DNA of 64,000 nucleotides from Streptomyces atroolivaceus. Lineage in GTDB: Bacteria > Actinomycetota > Actinomycetes > Streptomycetales > Streptomycetaceae. Location of the stretch: contig NZ_JNXG01000023.1 in assembly GCF_000717025.1 (NCBI RefSeq), positions 1 to 64,000 on the forward strand. Direction: 5' to 3'. Shown piece by piece: positions 37,018-46,322 of the stretch. Below the pieces are notes generated by a model that was given only the letters and a program-made list of their open reading frames with translations, did not search any database and was not told the DNA's origin. How positions within the stretch are numbered: position 1 is the first letter of the stretch; each line of letters starts with the position of its first letter. The translations under genes were made by a program, and so were the position numbers.

Positions 37018-37617
37018 ATGGCCGGGCGATTGACTGTGGCACAGAAGCGATGGTCCCCGCTGGGGGACCGCAGTGGCGTCCCGACGCCACCCTTGCGGCC
37101 GGGCGGCTACGATCCGGCCGACTACGCCGAGTACGTGGTGCGCAGCGCAGGGGAGTTGGAAGTCTCACCTCTGCTCGTGATGACCGTGCTCCACAACGAG
37201 GCGTACAAACCGCACCATCCGCTCCTGGAGCGGCTGTGGCAGTGGTGGAAGCCCGGGGCGGCCTTCGGAGTGGCGAACATGCACCGTGCGACGTTCGAAG
37301 AGGTTCGGCGGACGCACGGCCTTTCGGAGCGGTGGCAAGACCTTCGCGACGACCCCGCGTTCGCCGTTCACGCGGCTGCCTTGCACTTGAAGGACCTCGA
37401 CCGAGGCCTCCCGGGGCGCCACGTGCGCCGCTACACCCGCGACGAACTGCTGGCTCTGGGTTACAACGCGGGCGAACGCAACATGCGAGCCTTTGCGCGT
37501 GGTGTACCACCAGGCCCGATGGCACGGTCGTATCTGCGTCGTTACCGTACATATCGCAGTCGGGCGGCCACGATTCTGGCGGACTGCGGCGGGCCGCGCG
37601 ACGCCGGGCTCGGCTGA
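37018..37617 (+). CDS. Lytic transglycosylase-like (SLT/lysozyme-fold) protein
   Basis: 199 residues. VSPLLVMTVLHNEAYKPHHP contains the conserved Glu at the catalytic position of SLT domains, and AFGVANMHRATFEEV then ELLALGYNAGERNMRAFARG match the following 'GxxN' and 'YNxG' motifs. That supports cleavage of peptidoglycan glycan strands. No signal peptide or membrane segment is visible, which is odd for a wall enzyme; it may be exported with a partner or be a phage- or conjugation-derived enzyme. ATG 37018 or GTG 37012 may be the start. Confidence 0.72.
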   Translation: MAGRLTVAQKRWSPLGDRSGVPTPPLRPGGYDPADYAEYVVRSAGELEVSPLLVMTVLHNEAYKPHHPLLERLWQWWKPGAAFGVANMHRATFEEVRRTHGLSERWQDLRDDPAFAVHAAALHLKDLDRGLPGRHVRRYTRDELLALGYNAGERNMRAFARGVPPGPMARSYLRRYRTYRSRAATILADCGGPRDAGLG

Positions 37618-37974
37618 GCTGTCCTGGGCGTTGATCGTCGTGGCGACGGCCGTGAGCCGGATGCCCCGCTCCGGGCGGCGACGCGTTCTCGGCGTACGGT
37701 CGGCGCTCGCGTGCGGCTGCGAGGGCTCCGGGCAGTGGTCACAGCGGCCCGTCGAGGGTGTTGTCCGGGCACTGCCAAGGAGGAGCGGAAGCAGGCCTTC
37801 GGCCGGCTGGCATGCTCCGGATCTGCCGCAGTGTCTCCCTTGGTGGGTGCGCGGCCGTGGTGAGCAGGCTCGGAACTCCAGCCGTAGATTCTGATCTTGC
37901 TGGTTGTGGTTGTGGCTGTGGCTGGACACCCCCGTCAGCGTGCTCAGCCGAGCAGCCCCGGCTACGCTCCGGCC
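37618..37974. other. Intergenic, no gene recognised
   Basis: About 360 bases between two same-strand genes, with no motif-bearing frame. The repetitive GTTGTGGTTGTGGCTGTGGCTGG at 37902-37924 is a low-complexity stretch, not a known element. Confidence 0.45.
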
Positions 37975-38310
37975 ATGGAGCAGGACGAGCAGGACCACCC
38001 CCTCATGCGCGACGTCTTCCCAGACCTCGTCACCGAGCTGACTGCTCTCCTCGAGGATGAAGGAGAACGTCAGCTGGCCATCTGCGCGCGGGATCTGCGT
38101 CTTGTCGACGAGTGCGGCTGCGGCGACGACTTTTGCCAGAGCATCCGGACGGCAGATCATCCGCAGGGGGAGCCCTACGGTCCGGATTATCGGTGCGTAC
38201 CTCTCTCGCCCTCGAAAGGCATGCTGATCCTCGACGTCGTGGGCGGCCGGATCATGTACATCGAGATACTCGATCGGCCCCCATTGCACCGTCAGGGCGC
38301 ACAACCGTGA
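37975..38310 (+). CDS. Conserved hypothetical protein with Cys-rich motif
   Basis: 111 residues from ATG 37975. CGCGDDFCQSI forms a tight three-cysteine cluster, and MLILDVVGGRIMYIEILDRP forms the C-terminal strands. The cluster suggests metal binding. Similar small proteins are common in Streptomyces, to my memory without assigned function; some sit near toxin or immunity genes, but none is evident here. Frame composition is coding-like through its full length. Confidence 0.6.
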   Translation: MEQDEQDHPLMRDVFPDLVTELTALLEDEGERQLAICARDLRLVDECGCGDDFCQSIRTADHPQGEPYGPDYRCVPLSPSKGMLILDVVGGRIMYIEILDRPPLHRQGAQP

Positions 38311-38706
38311 GGTTCGCCCGAGCGGAACACGAAGTGCGGGCTCGGCTCGCCGCATCGGTTGCCCGGGCCTATTGACGGGGCCTGGGCCCGGGAAGCGAAT
38401 TCGCATGGCGTGCAGCATCTGCCGTGCCCGGCCGCTCGGGATGCCGACGCCGCCCGTGAGGACGGGCGCGAATACGTCGGCGATCACCTGCACGACCAGG
38501 AGCATCCTGCCAAGGCTGGAGACCGGAGGGGCAGAGGCGCAGAGGCTGTGGTGGAGGCGATCCGCGCGGCAGGTGAGCCGACGTGCCGGATCGCCTTCGG
38601 CCTCGATGAGGGTGTGGTTTCCTTCCACAACCGTGGTGGTGGAGAGTCACGCGGATGCGAAGGACGGTTCGGGTCAGCCGCAGGCTGACGGGACGGGGTG
38701 GCAGGG
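38311..38706. other. Convergent intergenic region, no gene recognised
   Basis: About 400 bases between the Cys-rich protein gene and the convergent membrane protein gene. No clear hairpin and no gene. Confidence 0.45.
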
Positions 38707-39975
38707 CTATTTGAGTGACTGCCATACCTCGGCGGTCGCGATCGCGGACAGCTGGGCCTTGGTGAACGGGGGCGTGGAGAGCACAGGAGCCTTGTGCGGA
38801 TACTCCGCGTTGTAGGAGGTGACCGTCACCCGCAGGCCCTTCGCGGTCACGGTTTCGGCCGTCCGTCCCACCGTGCCCGCGTGCCGGCCGGCTTCGTTGC
38901 GGGTGATGACTTTGCCGCCGTCCGGGGTGCCGTGGCCCAGTCGCACCTGGAGGAATGTCTTGGCCTTCGTCTTCTTGTCGCGCACGATTGCGTAGCCTTC
39001 GTCGCCGCCACCACCCCGGCCGACCACCTCTTGCCCCGTGGGCACCAGGTTGCCGAGCGTCTCGAAGACCTCCCAGCTGTTCTGGACAGGGCGCGGGCTG
39101 GTGAACGCTTCGGCGTTCATGACGCCGTACTTCGTGAACGCCCCCTCCACTCTCGCCGCCAGTTCTGCCAGCTGGAGGACGCTCAGCGGGGGTTCGTTCC
39201 GGGTGGGAGCGCCCGTGGGGGAGGCCGCGTTGTACTCGACCGCCTGCAGCAGGAAGCCCTCTGCCGAGATGCGGGTGGACTTCCAGACTTTCACGCCGCT
39301 GGATTTGCCGCCCACATGTCCCTGTTCCGTCTTCTCGCCGGAGGGACCGACCGTGCACGGGGAACCGTCAGCGGTCTTCCCGCACTTCAGCAACTGCCGG
39401 ATCTTCGAATCCTTCGGATCGATGCGCCGGGCGGAGATGGTGACGAGGGAGGCCCCGTAGCTGTCGTCGTAGACCAAAGAGGCGTCGGCCACGCCAGGAC
39501 CGCCCATGTTGCTCGTGCCCCGCTGCTTGCTGAACTCCCCTTTCGGAAGGACCGGGAGGCTGATTTCCAGTAGCTTGATCATCTGGTTGGCGTGTGCCCG
39601 CATGAAGGACGCGGGGTCCTCCCTCTGGCCGCTTCCCCCGGAGCCGTCCGGATTACGGGATGGGCCATCCGGCGTCGAGGAGGGTGTCCAGGTCGGAGCC
39701 GCGTCGGCCACCGACGCGCTGTCGCCCCCGACCTCGCCAGTCACGTACACCCCGGCCGTCCCCAGCGCGGCCAGCGTCAGCCCTCCTGCGGTCAGCGCCG
39801 TGGCACAGCGGCGGGCGGCCTTGCGACGGCCACGAAGGGCCCCCGCTTCGAGCAGCGCCCGCCGGTCGGCGACGAACGTGCCGCCGGTGCGCCGCATGAT
39901 CTCACCGAGGTCGTTCTCGAAGCGGTTCTTCGAGGTGCCTACGGTGTCGTTGTCCGTGTCGTTCTCGAGGGGCAT
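38707..39975 (-). CDS. Membrane-anchored partner of the ECF sigma factor, function unknown
   Basis: 422 residues. Residues 1-55 are cytoplasmic (FENDLGEIMRRTGGTFVADR), then one membrane helix (TALTAGGLTLAALGTAGVYV, about 58-78), then a Pro/Ser/Gly linker and a large outer domain. This topology and its position 129 bases downstream of a SigE-type sigma gene on the same strand are those of the membrane proteins paired with such sigmas, which may act as anti-sigma or sensor. No zinc-binding anti-sigma motif (HxxxCxxC) was found, so the mechanism would be different. Confidence 0.72.
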   Translation of the reverse strand: MPLENDTDNDTVGTSKNRFENDLGEIMRRTGGTFVADRRALLEAGALRGRRKAARRCATALTAGGLTLAALGTAGVYVTGEVGGDSASVADAAPTWTPSSTPDGPSRNPDGSGGSGQREDPASFMRAHANQMIKLLEISLPVLPKGEFSKQRGTSNMGGPGVADASLVYDDSYGASLVTISARRIDPKDSKIRQLLKCGKTADGSPCTVGPSGEKTEQGHVGGKSSGVKVWKSTRISAEGFLLQAVEYNAASPTGAPTRNEPPLSVLQLAELAARVEGAFTKYGVMNAEAFTSPRPVQNSWEVFETLGNLVPTGQEVVGRGGGGDEGYAIVRDKKTKAKTFLQVRLGHGTPDGGKVITRNEAGRHAGTVGRTAETVTAKGLRVTVTSYNAEYPHKAPVLSTPPFTKAQLSAIATAEVWQSLK

Positions 39976-40104
39976 GGCGGTTCACCATCTCCAGTCGGCG
40001 CCGGTGGGCCTGAGTTGAGGGCGGTCTTGGCTGGCTCGGATACGGCGGTGGATCGGGGGTCTCGGTGCAGACGGATCGCCCGCCGCTGCTTCAGGGGTGA
40101 AGGC

Positions 40105-40617
40105 TCAGGAAGCGGGGACGAGTTCGGTGAGACTGCCGCCGAGCTGGGCCCGCAGCCGGGCCAGCGCCCGTGATGCCCGGGTCCGGACGGCGGACGAGCT
40201 GATGTTCATGGCGTCGGCCGTCTCCTCGATGCTGCGGTCCTCCCAGTAGCGGAGCACCACCACGGCCCGGTCCTTCGGCGGTAGTTGTCCGAGTGCCTGG
40301 AGCAATGCCAGCCGCAGCAGCGGATCGCTTCCGGTGATGACCGGGACGTCGGGCAGTTCTGCCACCGGGCGTTCGTCCGAGGAACGTCTGCGCCGGTATG
40401 TGAGGAAGGTCCGTACAAGAACCGTCTGGGCGTACGCGGCAGGGTTGTCCACCTGGGAGATGCGCCCCCACTTCAGGTACATCCGCCCCAGCGTCTCCTG
40501 CACCAGATCCTCGGCGAGGTAGGTGTCACCGCTGGTGAGAAGGCATGCGGAACGAAAAAGATGCCCCGTGAGGCCGCCTGCGAACTCTATGAACCCGTCT
40601 TCGCGAGACTTTCTCAC
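40105..40617 (-). CDS. SigE-family ECF RNA polymerase sigma factor
   Basis: 170 residues, normal for the Streptomyces SigE/SigM-like group. Region 2: FIEFAGGLTGHLFRSACLLT, then AEDLVQETLGRMYLKWGRI. Region 4: RAVVVLRYWEDRSIEETADA then SSSAVRTRASRALARLR. It directs RNA polymerase to stress or envelope promoters. GTG 40617 has AGGAGGG about ten bases upstream. The membrane protein downstream is its likely regulator. Confidence 0.87.
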   Translation of the reverse strand: MRKSREDGFIEFAGGLTGHLFRSACLLTSGDTYLAEDLVQETLGRMYLKWGRISQVDNPAAYAQTVLVRTFLTYRRRRSSDERPVAELPDVPVITGSDPLLRLALLQALGQLPPKDRAVVVLRYWEDRSIEETADAMNISSSAVRTRASRALARLRAQLGGSLTELVPAS

Positions 40618-40975
40618 GCTTACCCGTCCCTCCTGTTGCCCACCGCGGCCGAAGGCTCCGGCCCCCCACCTGACCGACGCGCCAGCCCTGGCGAAATGTT
40701 GCACCGGCCTTCTTCCGCGGTGGCGGCGGGGGGCGTTTCCACTCTCACGACGCGGACGGGCGGTCTGCCTGGCCCATGCTGCGTCCATGACCACCTCGAC
40801 CCCTGTCACGGCCACCGGCGTCGCACGTAGTCGCTCCGTATCGTGCCGCCTGAGAAGCGTCGGACCCGCAGACGGAGGACTGACTGCTCTCGGATCACTC
40901 CCGGCAGGCGGACCCGAGCGCCGTCGTCACTCGACGTGCCCCTTCGACGGATAGGGAGCCAGACCCGGCTCCTGC
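40618..40975. other. Divergent region with possible gene fragment
   Basis: About 360 bases. A + strand ATG at 40788 opens a 55-codon frame (MTTSTPVTATG...) ending at 40954 with no ribosome site or known motif. It may be the eroded start of a lost gene. The region holds promoters for the sigma gene and, probably, the MerR gene. Confidence 0.35.
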
Positions 40976-41890
40976 ATGGACAAAGCCCCATGCCCGGTGC
41001 AGTCGGAGATCAAGACCATTCGGTTCTACTCCGATCGCGGAATCGTCGTGCCGACGGACCGCAGCCCGGCCGGCTACCGCCTCTACAACGACGACACCGT
41101 TGCACGCCTGCAACTCGTGCGCACTCTGCGGGAGCTGGGGCTGGACCTACCCACGATCCGCAGGGTCGTGGACCGCGAGCTCTCGCTGCCCGAGGTCGCG
41201 GCAGCGCACGCCGAAGCACTGGCAGTGCAGATCCACGTCCTGCGCCGGCGGCGCGCGGTGCTGACGGCTGTGGCCGAGCGTGGGTCCACACCTGCCGAGA
41301 CGGAGCTGATGCACAGGCTGGCCCAGCTCTCCGAGGAGCAACGCCGACATCTGATCGGCGATTTCCTCGACGTCGTCTTCGGCGGTATGGACGCCGCCCC
41401 TGCCTTCGCGGGGGTCACACGGTCGATGACACCCGAGCTGCCCGACAACCCGGAGGCGGAGCAGGTTCAGGCGTGGGTGGAGTTGGCCGAACTGTCTCTG
41501 GACCCGGATTTCCGCGCCCTCGTGCGGCGGATGGCCGAGTACCAGGCAGCTGAGCAGGCCCGAAGCGACACCATGGGCCCGCGTCGCGACATTGCCGCAG
41601 CCGTCCGGGACCATGTCGGCCCGGCTTCGGCCGCCGGAATCGCCCCGGACTCATCCCTGGCCGATCCGATCGTCGTGGCGTTCACGGCGCAGTACGCGCA
41701 CCTTCTCGCCGAACCCGACGACGCTGCCCTTCGCCGTCGGCTGGCGACTCGACTGGAGAGCGTGAACGACGCCCGCTGGGAGCGCTACGTCCAGCTGCTT
41801 GCTGTGGTCAACGGCTGGCCTGCCCCGGAGAGACTGGCTCCAGTGCTCGACTGGGCCGTCCAGGCTCTGCGCGTGCGGACACAGCGATGA
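40976..41890 (+). CDS. MerR-family regulator with damaged N-terminus
   Basis: 304 residues. From residue 12 on it is a clear MerR winged helix (EIKTIRFYSDRGIVVPTDRS, then GYRLYNDDTVARLQLVRTL) followed by a coiled helix and a helical C-terminal domain. Normal MerR proteins begin about 12 residues before EIKTIRFY with the first recognition helix 'xxIGELAxxxGV'. Here that stretch is replaced by DKAPCPVQS, which cannot form it. Either the start region suffered an indel or substitution, or the protein no longer binds DNA normally. The C-terminal effector part is intact. Confidence 0.7.
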   Translation: MDKAPCPVQSEIKTIRFYSDRGIVVPTDRSPAGYRLYNDDTVARLQLVRTLRELGLDLPTIRRVVDRELSLPEVAAAHAEALAVQIHVLRRRRAVLTAVAERGSTPAETELMHRLAQLSEEQRRHLIGDFLDVVFGGMDAAPAFAGVTRSMTPELPDNPEAEQVQAWVELAELSLDPDFRALVRRMAEYQAAEQARSDTMGPRRDIAAAVRDHVGPASAAGIAPDSSLADPIVVAFTAQYAHLLAEPDDAALRRRLATRLESVNDARWERYVQLLAVVNGWPAPERLAPVLDWAVQALRVRTQR

Positions 41891-42342
41891 CGGGGCAGTC
41901 GCCAGGCGGCAGGGGCCGGACGCAGGGCCTCTGGCAAAGCCGCCGCACCCAGCGACGCCGGCACAACGGATCGTCCTCGATCGCCCGCCACGCCACACCG
42001 GCCACCGCTCCTGCGCGGCCGCCACCTCCGCAACCCCCCGTAGATCTGGGTGCTCCAGCGGATCGTGGGTGTCCGCGTTCGACATCCACCGCCGGTTCCG
42101 TATGGAAACCCGCTGCCACCGAGGCGCATAACCGCACTCCCCACACCGGGCCGACGTCCACCGCGCCGTACACAGTGGCGGCCGAACGCTTCCGGTCCCG
42201 CCATCGTGCCCCCGACCCGCCGCGAGGCCGGCCAGGCCCTGTCCGGCCGCGCAGTCTGCTCGACGCCAGCCACTGTCCACGACGCCAGTGCTGACCACGC
42301 GGCTCCGACCGGGCGAACCTGTGCATCCACTGACCCGCAGCC
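41891..42342. other. Convergent intergenic region, no firm gene
   Basis: About 450 bases. In one minus-strand frame the string CGECGYAPRWQ then DTHDPLEHPDLRGVAEVAA looks protein-like, with a CxxC pair, but it has no start with a ribosome site. It may be a remnant. Not called as a gene. Confidence 0.35.
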
Positions 42343-42876
42343 TCAGCTCGTCGGGTTGCTTACCAGGCGGTCGCCCACGATGCCCGCCAGGTCGGGACGG
42401 TAGTACTCCTTGATGGCCTCGGCCCAGGCCGGCACCGCAACCTGGTCCGTGGCTGTCGGCTCCAGGCTGTCGAACAGAGCGTGGATGTTAGGAAGCGCGA
42501 AGCCGATGGCGGTCATGACCTCCGCGAAGACCGGTCGCGCGATCAGCCCGTCCCCGTCCGGATCCGCCAGCGCCGTGAGTGCCTCGGCGAACTCCCCGAT
42601 CGCCTCGTCGAACCGTTCCGGCGCGAGCACGACCGCCTGGAACTCATCGAAATCGACCCTGCCGTCACGGTTGGTGTCCAGTTCTTCGGCGAGGGCCCCC
42701 CAGAAGGCCCGGAAACCACTCAAGGCCGCGCTTTGCCTCGCCTGGGCTGCCTCGGGCACCGCCGCGATGACGCGGTTGGCCATCAGTTCGAAATCGTCGG
42801 CGTCGATGAATCCATTGCCGTCTGCGTCGAACAGGGTGAACACCAATCGAACCCGGTCGACCGCTTCTGTACGCAT
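42343..42876 (-). CDS. EF-hand calcium-binding protein
   Basis: 177 residues, calmodulin-like layout. Three readable EF loops: DADGNGFIDADD (about 17-28), DTNRDGRVDFDE (about 67-78) and DPDGDGLIARPV (about 105-116), the last lacking the acidic residue at position 12. A fourth site (LEPTATDQVAVPAW) is degenerate. Cytoplasmic, no signal. Streptomyces has several such sarcoplasmic-type calcium binders, probably calcium buffers or sensors. No partner gene is evident. Confidence 0.88.
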   Translation of the reverse strand: MRTEAVDRVRLVFTLFDADGNGFIDADDFELMANRVIAAVPEAAQARQSAALSGFRAFWGALAEELDTNRDGRVDFDEFQAVVLAPERFDEAIGEFAEALTALADPDGDGLIARPVFAEVMTAIGFALPNIHALFDSLEPTATDQVAVPAWAEAIKEYYRPDLAGIVGDRLVSNPTS

Positions 42877-43371
42877 GAATGTCCTACTTCCCGATCCGCG
42901 AATTTGGCGTTGTCACGTTATCGAGGAGCGATCAGGAGGCGTTGGTGAATACATGCCATTCACGCGAAATGGTGAAGTGCGAGGGTTCGTGCGGATGCTG
43001 TCGCCGGCTGGCCCGATGGGGGGAGCGGTGGGTGCCGCGGGTCGGCAGGGTTGCACAACAAGTTGGCGCTGGCCGTCGACCACAAGGTGGGCTGACGGAA
43101 CCTGCCGAGGTCTCTCGGCATGCTGACCCTCATCGGCCTCCGTCACACTCTGCGCCGGAAAAACTCCGTCGAGCACACCTGGTGCCGGATCTTGAAGACG
43201 GTCATTTCCTGCTTGCTACGGCGCGGATCTTGGCGTCGGTGACGTTGTGCCGCTGCCGGAGCAAAGGGGAGCGTATGAGGTCGGCGCACGCCGCAAGGCT
43301 CCTCGATCCGTAGCAGGTGGGCCATCGGAGTGGAACCAAGGCGGCGGCTGGAATAAGCGTTCATGGGGGGT
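42877..43371. other. Intergenic, no gene recognised
   Basis: About 500 bases upstream of the two-gene unknown unit. Coding potential is weak in all frames. It likely holds the promoters of the divergent EF-hand and unknown-unit genes. Confidence 0.45.
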
Positions 43372-43397
43372 ATGCATTCATGCATCGATTCTTGACA
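43372..43397. promoter_or_regulatory. Candidate operator/promoter of the two-gene unknown unit
   Basis: The word ATGCAT occurs twice, separated by TC (43372-43385), making a near-perfect palindrome in a GC-rich background. TTGACA, a consensus -35, lies at 43392-43397. No good -10 was found at the usual spacing before the ATG at 43426, so the promoter reading is weak. Confidence 0.35.
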
Positions 43398-43425
43398 GTA
43401 GTGGAAAGATCAGAGCGGAGTGGCC

Positions 43426-45081
43426 ATGCCCGACCACGCGCACCTGCGGCGGGCTACCGCCTGGATGAGGCGAAGCGCCGACGTCGACGCCACCCGCTCC
43501 TCGGCTGCCCTGGACGACACGTCCGGCCACGCCCTGTTGGGGCTTGAAGGCGCCGACGACGACTTCGGTCCCGGTTCCACCGCGCTGGAGCCGGGACGGC
43601 TGTACCGCAGGGTCAGCGGCACGGATGACCACGCGCGGCCCGTCAGCGACGAGGAACTGGCGGGGTTGGGAGATCCGATGGCGGTCGAGTTCTTCCGGGT
43701 GGGCACGTTTCCGACAACGGTGCAGGAACTGCTGTCCAATCTTCCCGCGACGGCCGCCGCCTCACGCAAGGTGTATCTGGTCAGCGAGGCCGGGCAGATT
43801 CCGCCGGGCGCCATCGGCGAGCGCGACATGCGGTTCGCGATCACGGCCGCCGTGGGAGGCAGCCAAGTCGACCTTCTGATCAGCGCCCAGGCCGGCGGCG
43901 ACCCCAAGCAGGGATTCCTTCAGGTCGCGGCGTGGGATCCCGGAGAAAAGGTTTTCAACTTCTATGCGCGGTTCGAATCGAGCTGGGTATGGGCGGGCAA
44001 CTCCTGGCACGCGCTGGAGCCGGACTCACGGGGAAAGGGCTGCTTCGACAGCCACGTCAACGGCAGCGTTGTGATGAAGGAGCTGCGGATTCCCTGGATC
44101 AACTGGCAATCCGAGCGGGCCACGATCCGGCTCGCCGAGGACGACCCGCTGCGCCATGACCCGCTGTTCCAGCAGGTGACCGGAGCTCAGCGGCTGGAAC
44201 TGACCGTCAGGTCCCTCATCACCCGGTGGACAGCGGCCCGTCTGACCGCGATCACCGCGAACGGCGTTGTGAACCACCCCGACCGGCTGCTGCGTCACCT
44301 GTTCACCAGCACCACGATCAATCTCGCCAGCACCGACAGACAAAGCAGCAACATCACGGCGGACAGTCCCGACCTGACGCTGCCCACAGGCTTTTGGTTG
44401 AATCAGGACGTCCTGTTCGACGACCTTCGCCTGTCCACACAGGCCGCCCCGCCCAGGGCACCGGCCACACGCTATCTGGCCGGCTTGAGCCGATTCGGTT
44501 TCCACCTGGAGGAGAAGCACAGCGGTTTCTCCCAGCCAGGCGACACGTTCTTCGCCTTCGTGGTTCCCGAGGCCGCCCACGAGGACAACGAGGTGGTCCG
44601 TCAGGCGGTCCGTACCGGGCTCATCTCGGCCAAGTTCGCCGCGTGCGTGCTGATGGTGGACTTCCCCAACCCGGTCTGCAGTCCTGCCCGCAGTCACCTT
44701 ATGCAGTACGTGCCGACCATGCCGACCAAGACGGTGAAGTTGTGTGACAAAGTCGCCAAGGCCATCTTGGACGCCGTGCGAGCGAAAGACCTGCCCGCCG
44801 ACAGTCCCGAAGGCCGCTTCGCCGCGTGCTGGCAGGAACCTGACGACGCCTGGCGGACGGTGTTCGGACAGCGGGTGGACGCCTATCTGCGTGCGGTCAC
44901 GCAACAGATCCAGACCGCATCCGGATTCGACGACTACGTCCGTCTGGCCGAGTTCCGCCGTCGGCAGTTCCGCCTCATGAAATTGAATGAGTTCGAGCTC
45001 ACCCTGCCGGTCACCAACATTTCCAGCAGTGCCCCACCGCTGGCGATGCGCGAGGACGCCACCGTCGCAGAGCTCAGCTGA
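43426..45081 (+). CDS. Large protein of unknown family, first gene of a pair
   Basis: 551 residues, no signal peptide or membrane helix. No family is recognised. Coding quality is high throughout, with distinctive segments: KVYLVSEAGQIPPG (about 117-130), KVFNFYARFESSWVWAGNSW (about 174-193), GKGCFDSHVNGSVVMKELRI (about 204-223), then LPTGFWLNQDVLFDDLRL (about 323-340). The WAGNSWHAL...GKGCFDSHVNG block has the invariant look (Cys, His, Asp, Asn) of a catalytic or binding site. ATG 43426 follows GGAG five bases upstream. The second gene begins 92 bases after its stop on the same strand. Function unknown. Confidence 0.75.
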   Translation: MPDHAHLRRATAWMRRSADVDATRSSAALDDTSGHALLGLEGADDDFGPGSTALEPGRLYRRVSGTDDHARPVSDEELAGLGDPMAVEFFRVGTFPTTVQELLSNLPATAAASRKVYLVSEAGQIPPGAIGERDMRFAITAAVGGSQVDLLISAQAGGDPKQGFLQVAAWDPGEKVFNFYARFESSWVWAGNSWHALEPDSRGKGCFDSHVNGSVVMKELRIPWINWQSERATIRLAEDDPLRHDPLFQQVTGAQRLELTVRSLITRWTAARLTAITANGVVNHPDRLLRHLFTSTTINLASTDRQSSNITADSPDLTLPTGFWLNQDVLFDDLRLSTQAAPPRAPATRYLAGLSRFGFHLEEKHSGFSQPGDTFFAFVVPEAAHEDNEVVRQAVRTGLISAKFAACVLMVDFPNPVCSPARSHLMQYVPTMPTKTVKLCDKVAKAILDAVRAKDLPADSPEGRFAACWQEPDDAWRTVFGQRVDAYLRAVTQQIQTASGFDDYVRLAEFRRRQFRLMKLNEFELTLPVTNISSSAPPLAMREDATVAELS

Positions 45082-45173
45082 AGCCGCCCTCACCAGCCGG
45101 CACGGCATCACCTTCCGCGGCGCTGCCGACCGCTGCGTTCCGCCCCTCCGCCCTCACGAGCAAGGACTACGTC

Positions 45174-46322
45174 ATGCCCACACTGGATGCCTACGCACCT
45201 CCCGGCAACCTCGACGATCTGGACGACTTCGGCCGCAAGGCATGGAACACGTTCATCTCCAACACGGTCGACGAGGCCATTCAGGGCCCCGATCCCCAAC
45301 AGGTACTGAACGACAGCCCAAGACTGCAGTTCTACAACCTGACCAGGACGAACACGGACACGGATGTCCGGCATGCCCCTATCAAATGGACGGCGTTCCC
45401 TCGCGTCATCAAGATCACCTCCATTTCGGACCTCCAGCGATGGCAACGTGCCGACGCCAGCCGTGACGTCCAGGACGAGTACTGCGAGTGGAGCGTCATC
45501 CGTGATGGCGCAGGAAAGATCACCCAGGTCACGTTCACCAGTGAAGGCCCCGAGTATTGGGAGATTCTGGCGCAGACGAACCCGGGCAAGGTGCTCGAGC
45601 TCTACCAGAAATTCATCAGTCCGGACGCGCGCAAGGAGGACTTGTTCTCACCCAGCGGCAGATACGAGCCGCGCAACAAGTGGAACAACTCCACGAGCCA
45701 CGGCGCCATGCACTTGATTCAGCCGAACAACACCCTGGGTGCAGAGATCGAATTGGCTGCAGCAGCCACCATCAGGCGTGTCATCAACGGCCAGGAGCTG
45801 ACCACTGAGCAGGAGTTGATCGCCTGCAGCAAGTACGGCGCCCCCGAGCGCAACAGCGATCCGCATATCGGCGCAGGGGTCAACGCCCTGGCCCGCCAGA
45901 AGGCCGACATCAGCCTCGCCGACCCAGTTGGCCTGTACTTCGACGACTTGTCGACGGATGGCTGGGAGACCCCGGACGGCTCCGACCCAAAGAGCTATTG
46001 GACCTATCTGAGAGGCGACTCGGAACACCGTGTCCGCGCCGTGTACGAAGTGCCCCCGGACAAGGGATTTGGCGTCGGGGACATCACCATCGGCGGGAGG
46101 ACCATCGAGTTCGGCGCCCAGATCGCGGATTTCATCACCATCAGGCTCACCGGCATCGCTTGCCGCTTCGGCGACTCCACCGTCCCGCCGCAGATCGCAT
46201 GCAAGGAATTCTCCGCTGTCGACATGCGGGAAGAGAGCTTCAACGCAGCCGCGTTCTCCTCCTCCGGTCGCTTCCTGGATCCCCGTCCCACCCTCTCTTA
46301 CCGCTCTTCCCGCGTCAGTTGA
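45174..46322 (+). CDS. Protein of unknown family, second gene of the pair
   Basis: 382 residues, soluble by sequence. No family is recognised. Motif-like segments: QDEYCEWSVIRD (about 100-111), SEGPEYWEILAQ (about 123-134), SHGAMHLIQPNNTLGAEIEL (about 176-195), CSKYGAPERNSDPHIGAGVN (about 221-240) and SLADPVGLYFDDL (about 249-261). The clustered Cys, His and Asp residues suggest a metal or cofactor site, which is inference. ATG 45174 has AAGGA seven bases upstream. The tail after about residue 340 is polar. Because it follows the 551-residue gene closely in the same direction, a joint pathway is likely. Confidence 0.75.
   Translation: MPTLDAYAPPGNLDDLDDFGRKAWNTFISNTVDEAIQGPDPQQVLNDSPRLQFYNLTRTNTDTDVRHAPIKWTAFPRVIKITSISDLQRWQRADASRDVQDEYCEWSVIRDGAGKITQVTFTSEGPEYWEILAQTNPGKVLELYQKFISPDARKEDLFSPSGRYEPRNKWNNSTSHGAMHLIQPNNTLGAEIELAAAATIRRVINGQELTTEQELIACSKYGAPERNSDPHIGAGVNALARQKADISLADPVGLYFDDLSTDGWETPDGSDPKSYWTYLRGDSEHRVRAVYEVPPDKGFGVGDITIGGRTIEFGAQIADFITIRLTGIACRFGDSTVPPQIACKEFSAVDMREESFNAAAFSSSGRFLDPRPTLSYRSSRVS

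Noticed and set aside
37902..37924. Short GTTGTGG/GCTGTGG repeat as CRISPR or VNTR
   Set aside because: Only a few imperfect 6-base units without spacers; simple low complexity.
37165..38628. 487-codon minus-strand frame
   Set aside because: Antisense to the transglycosylase-like and Cys-rich genes; composition is not coding-like.
40788..40954. 55-codon plus-strand ORF before the MerR gene
   Set aside because: No ribosome site and no family resemblance; possibly an eroded gene start but not supportable.
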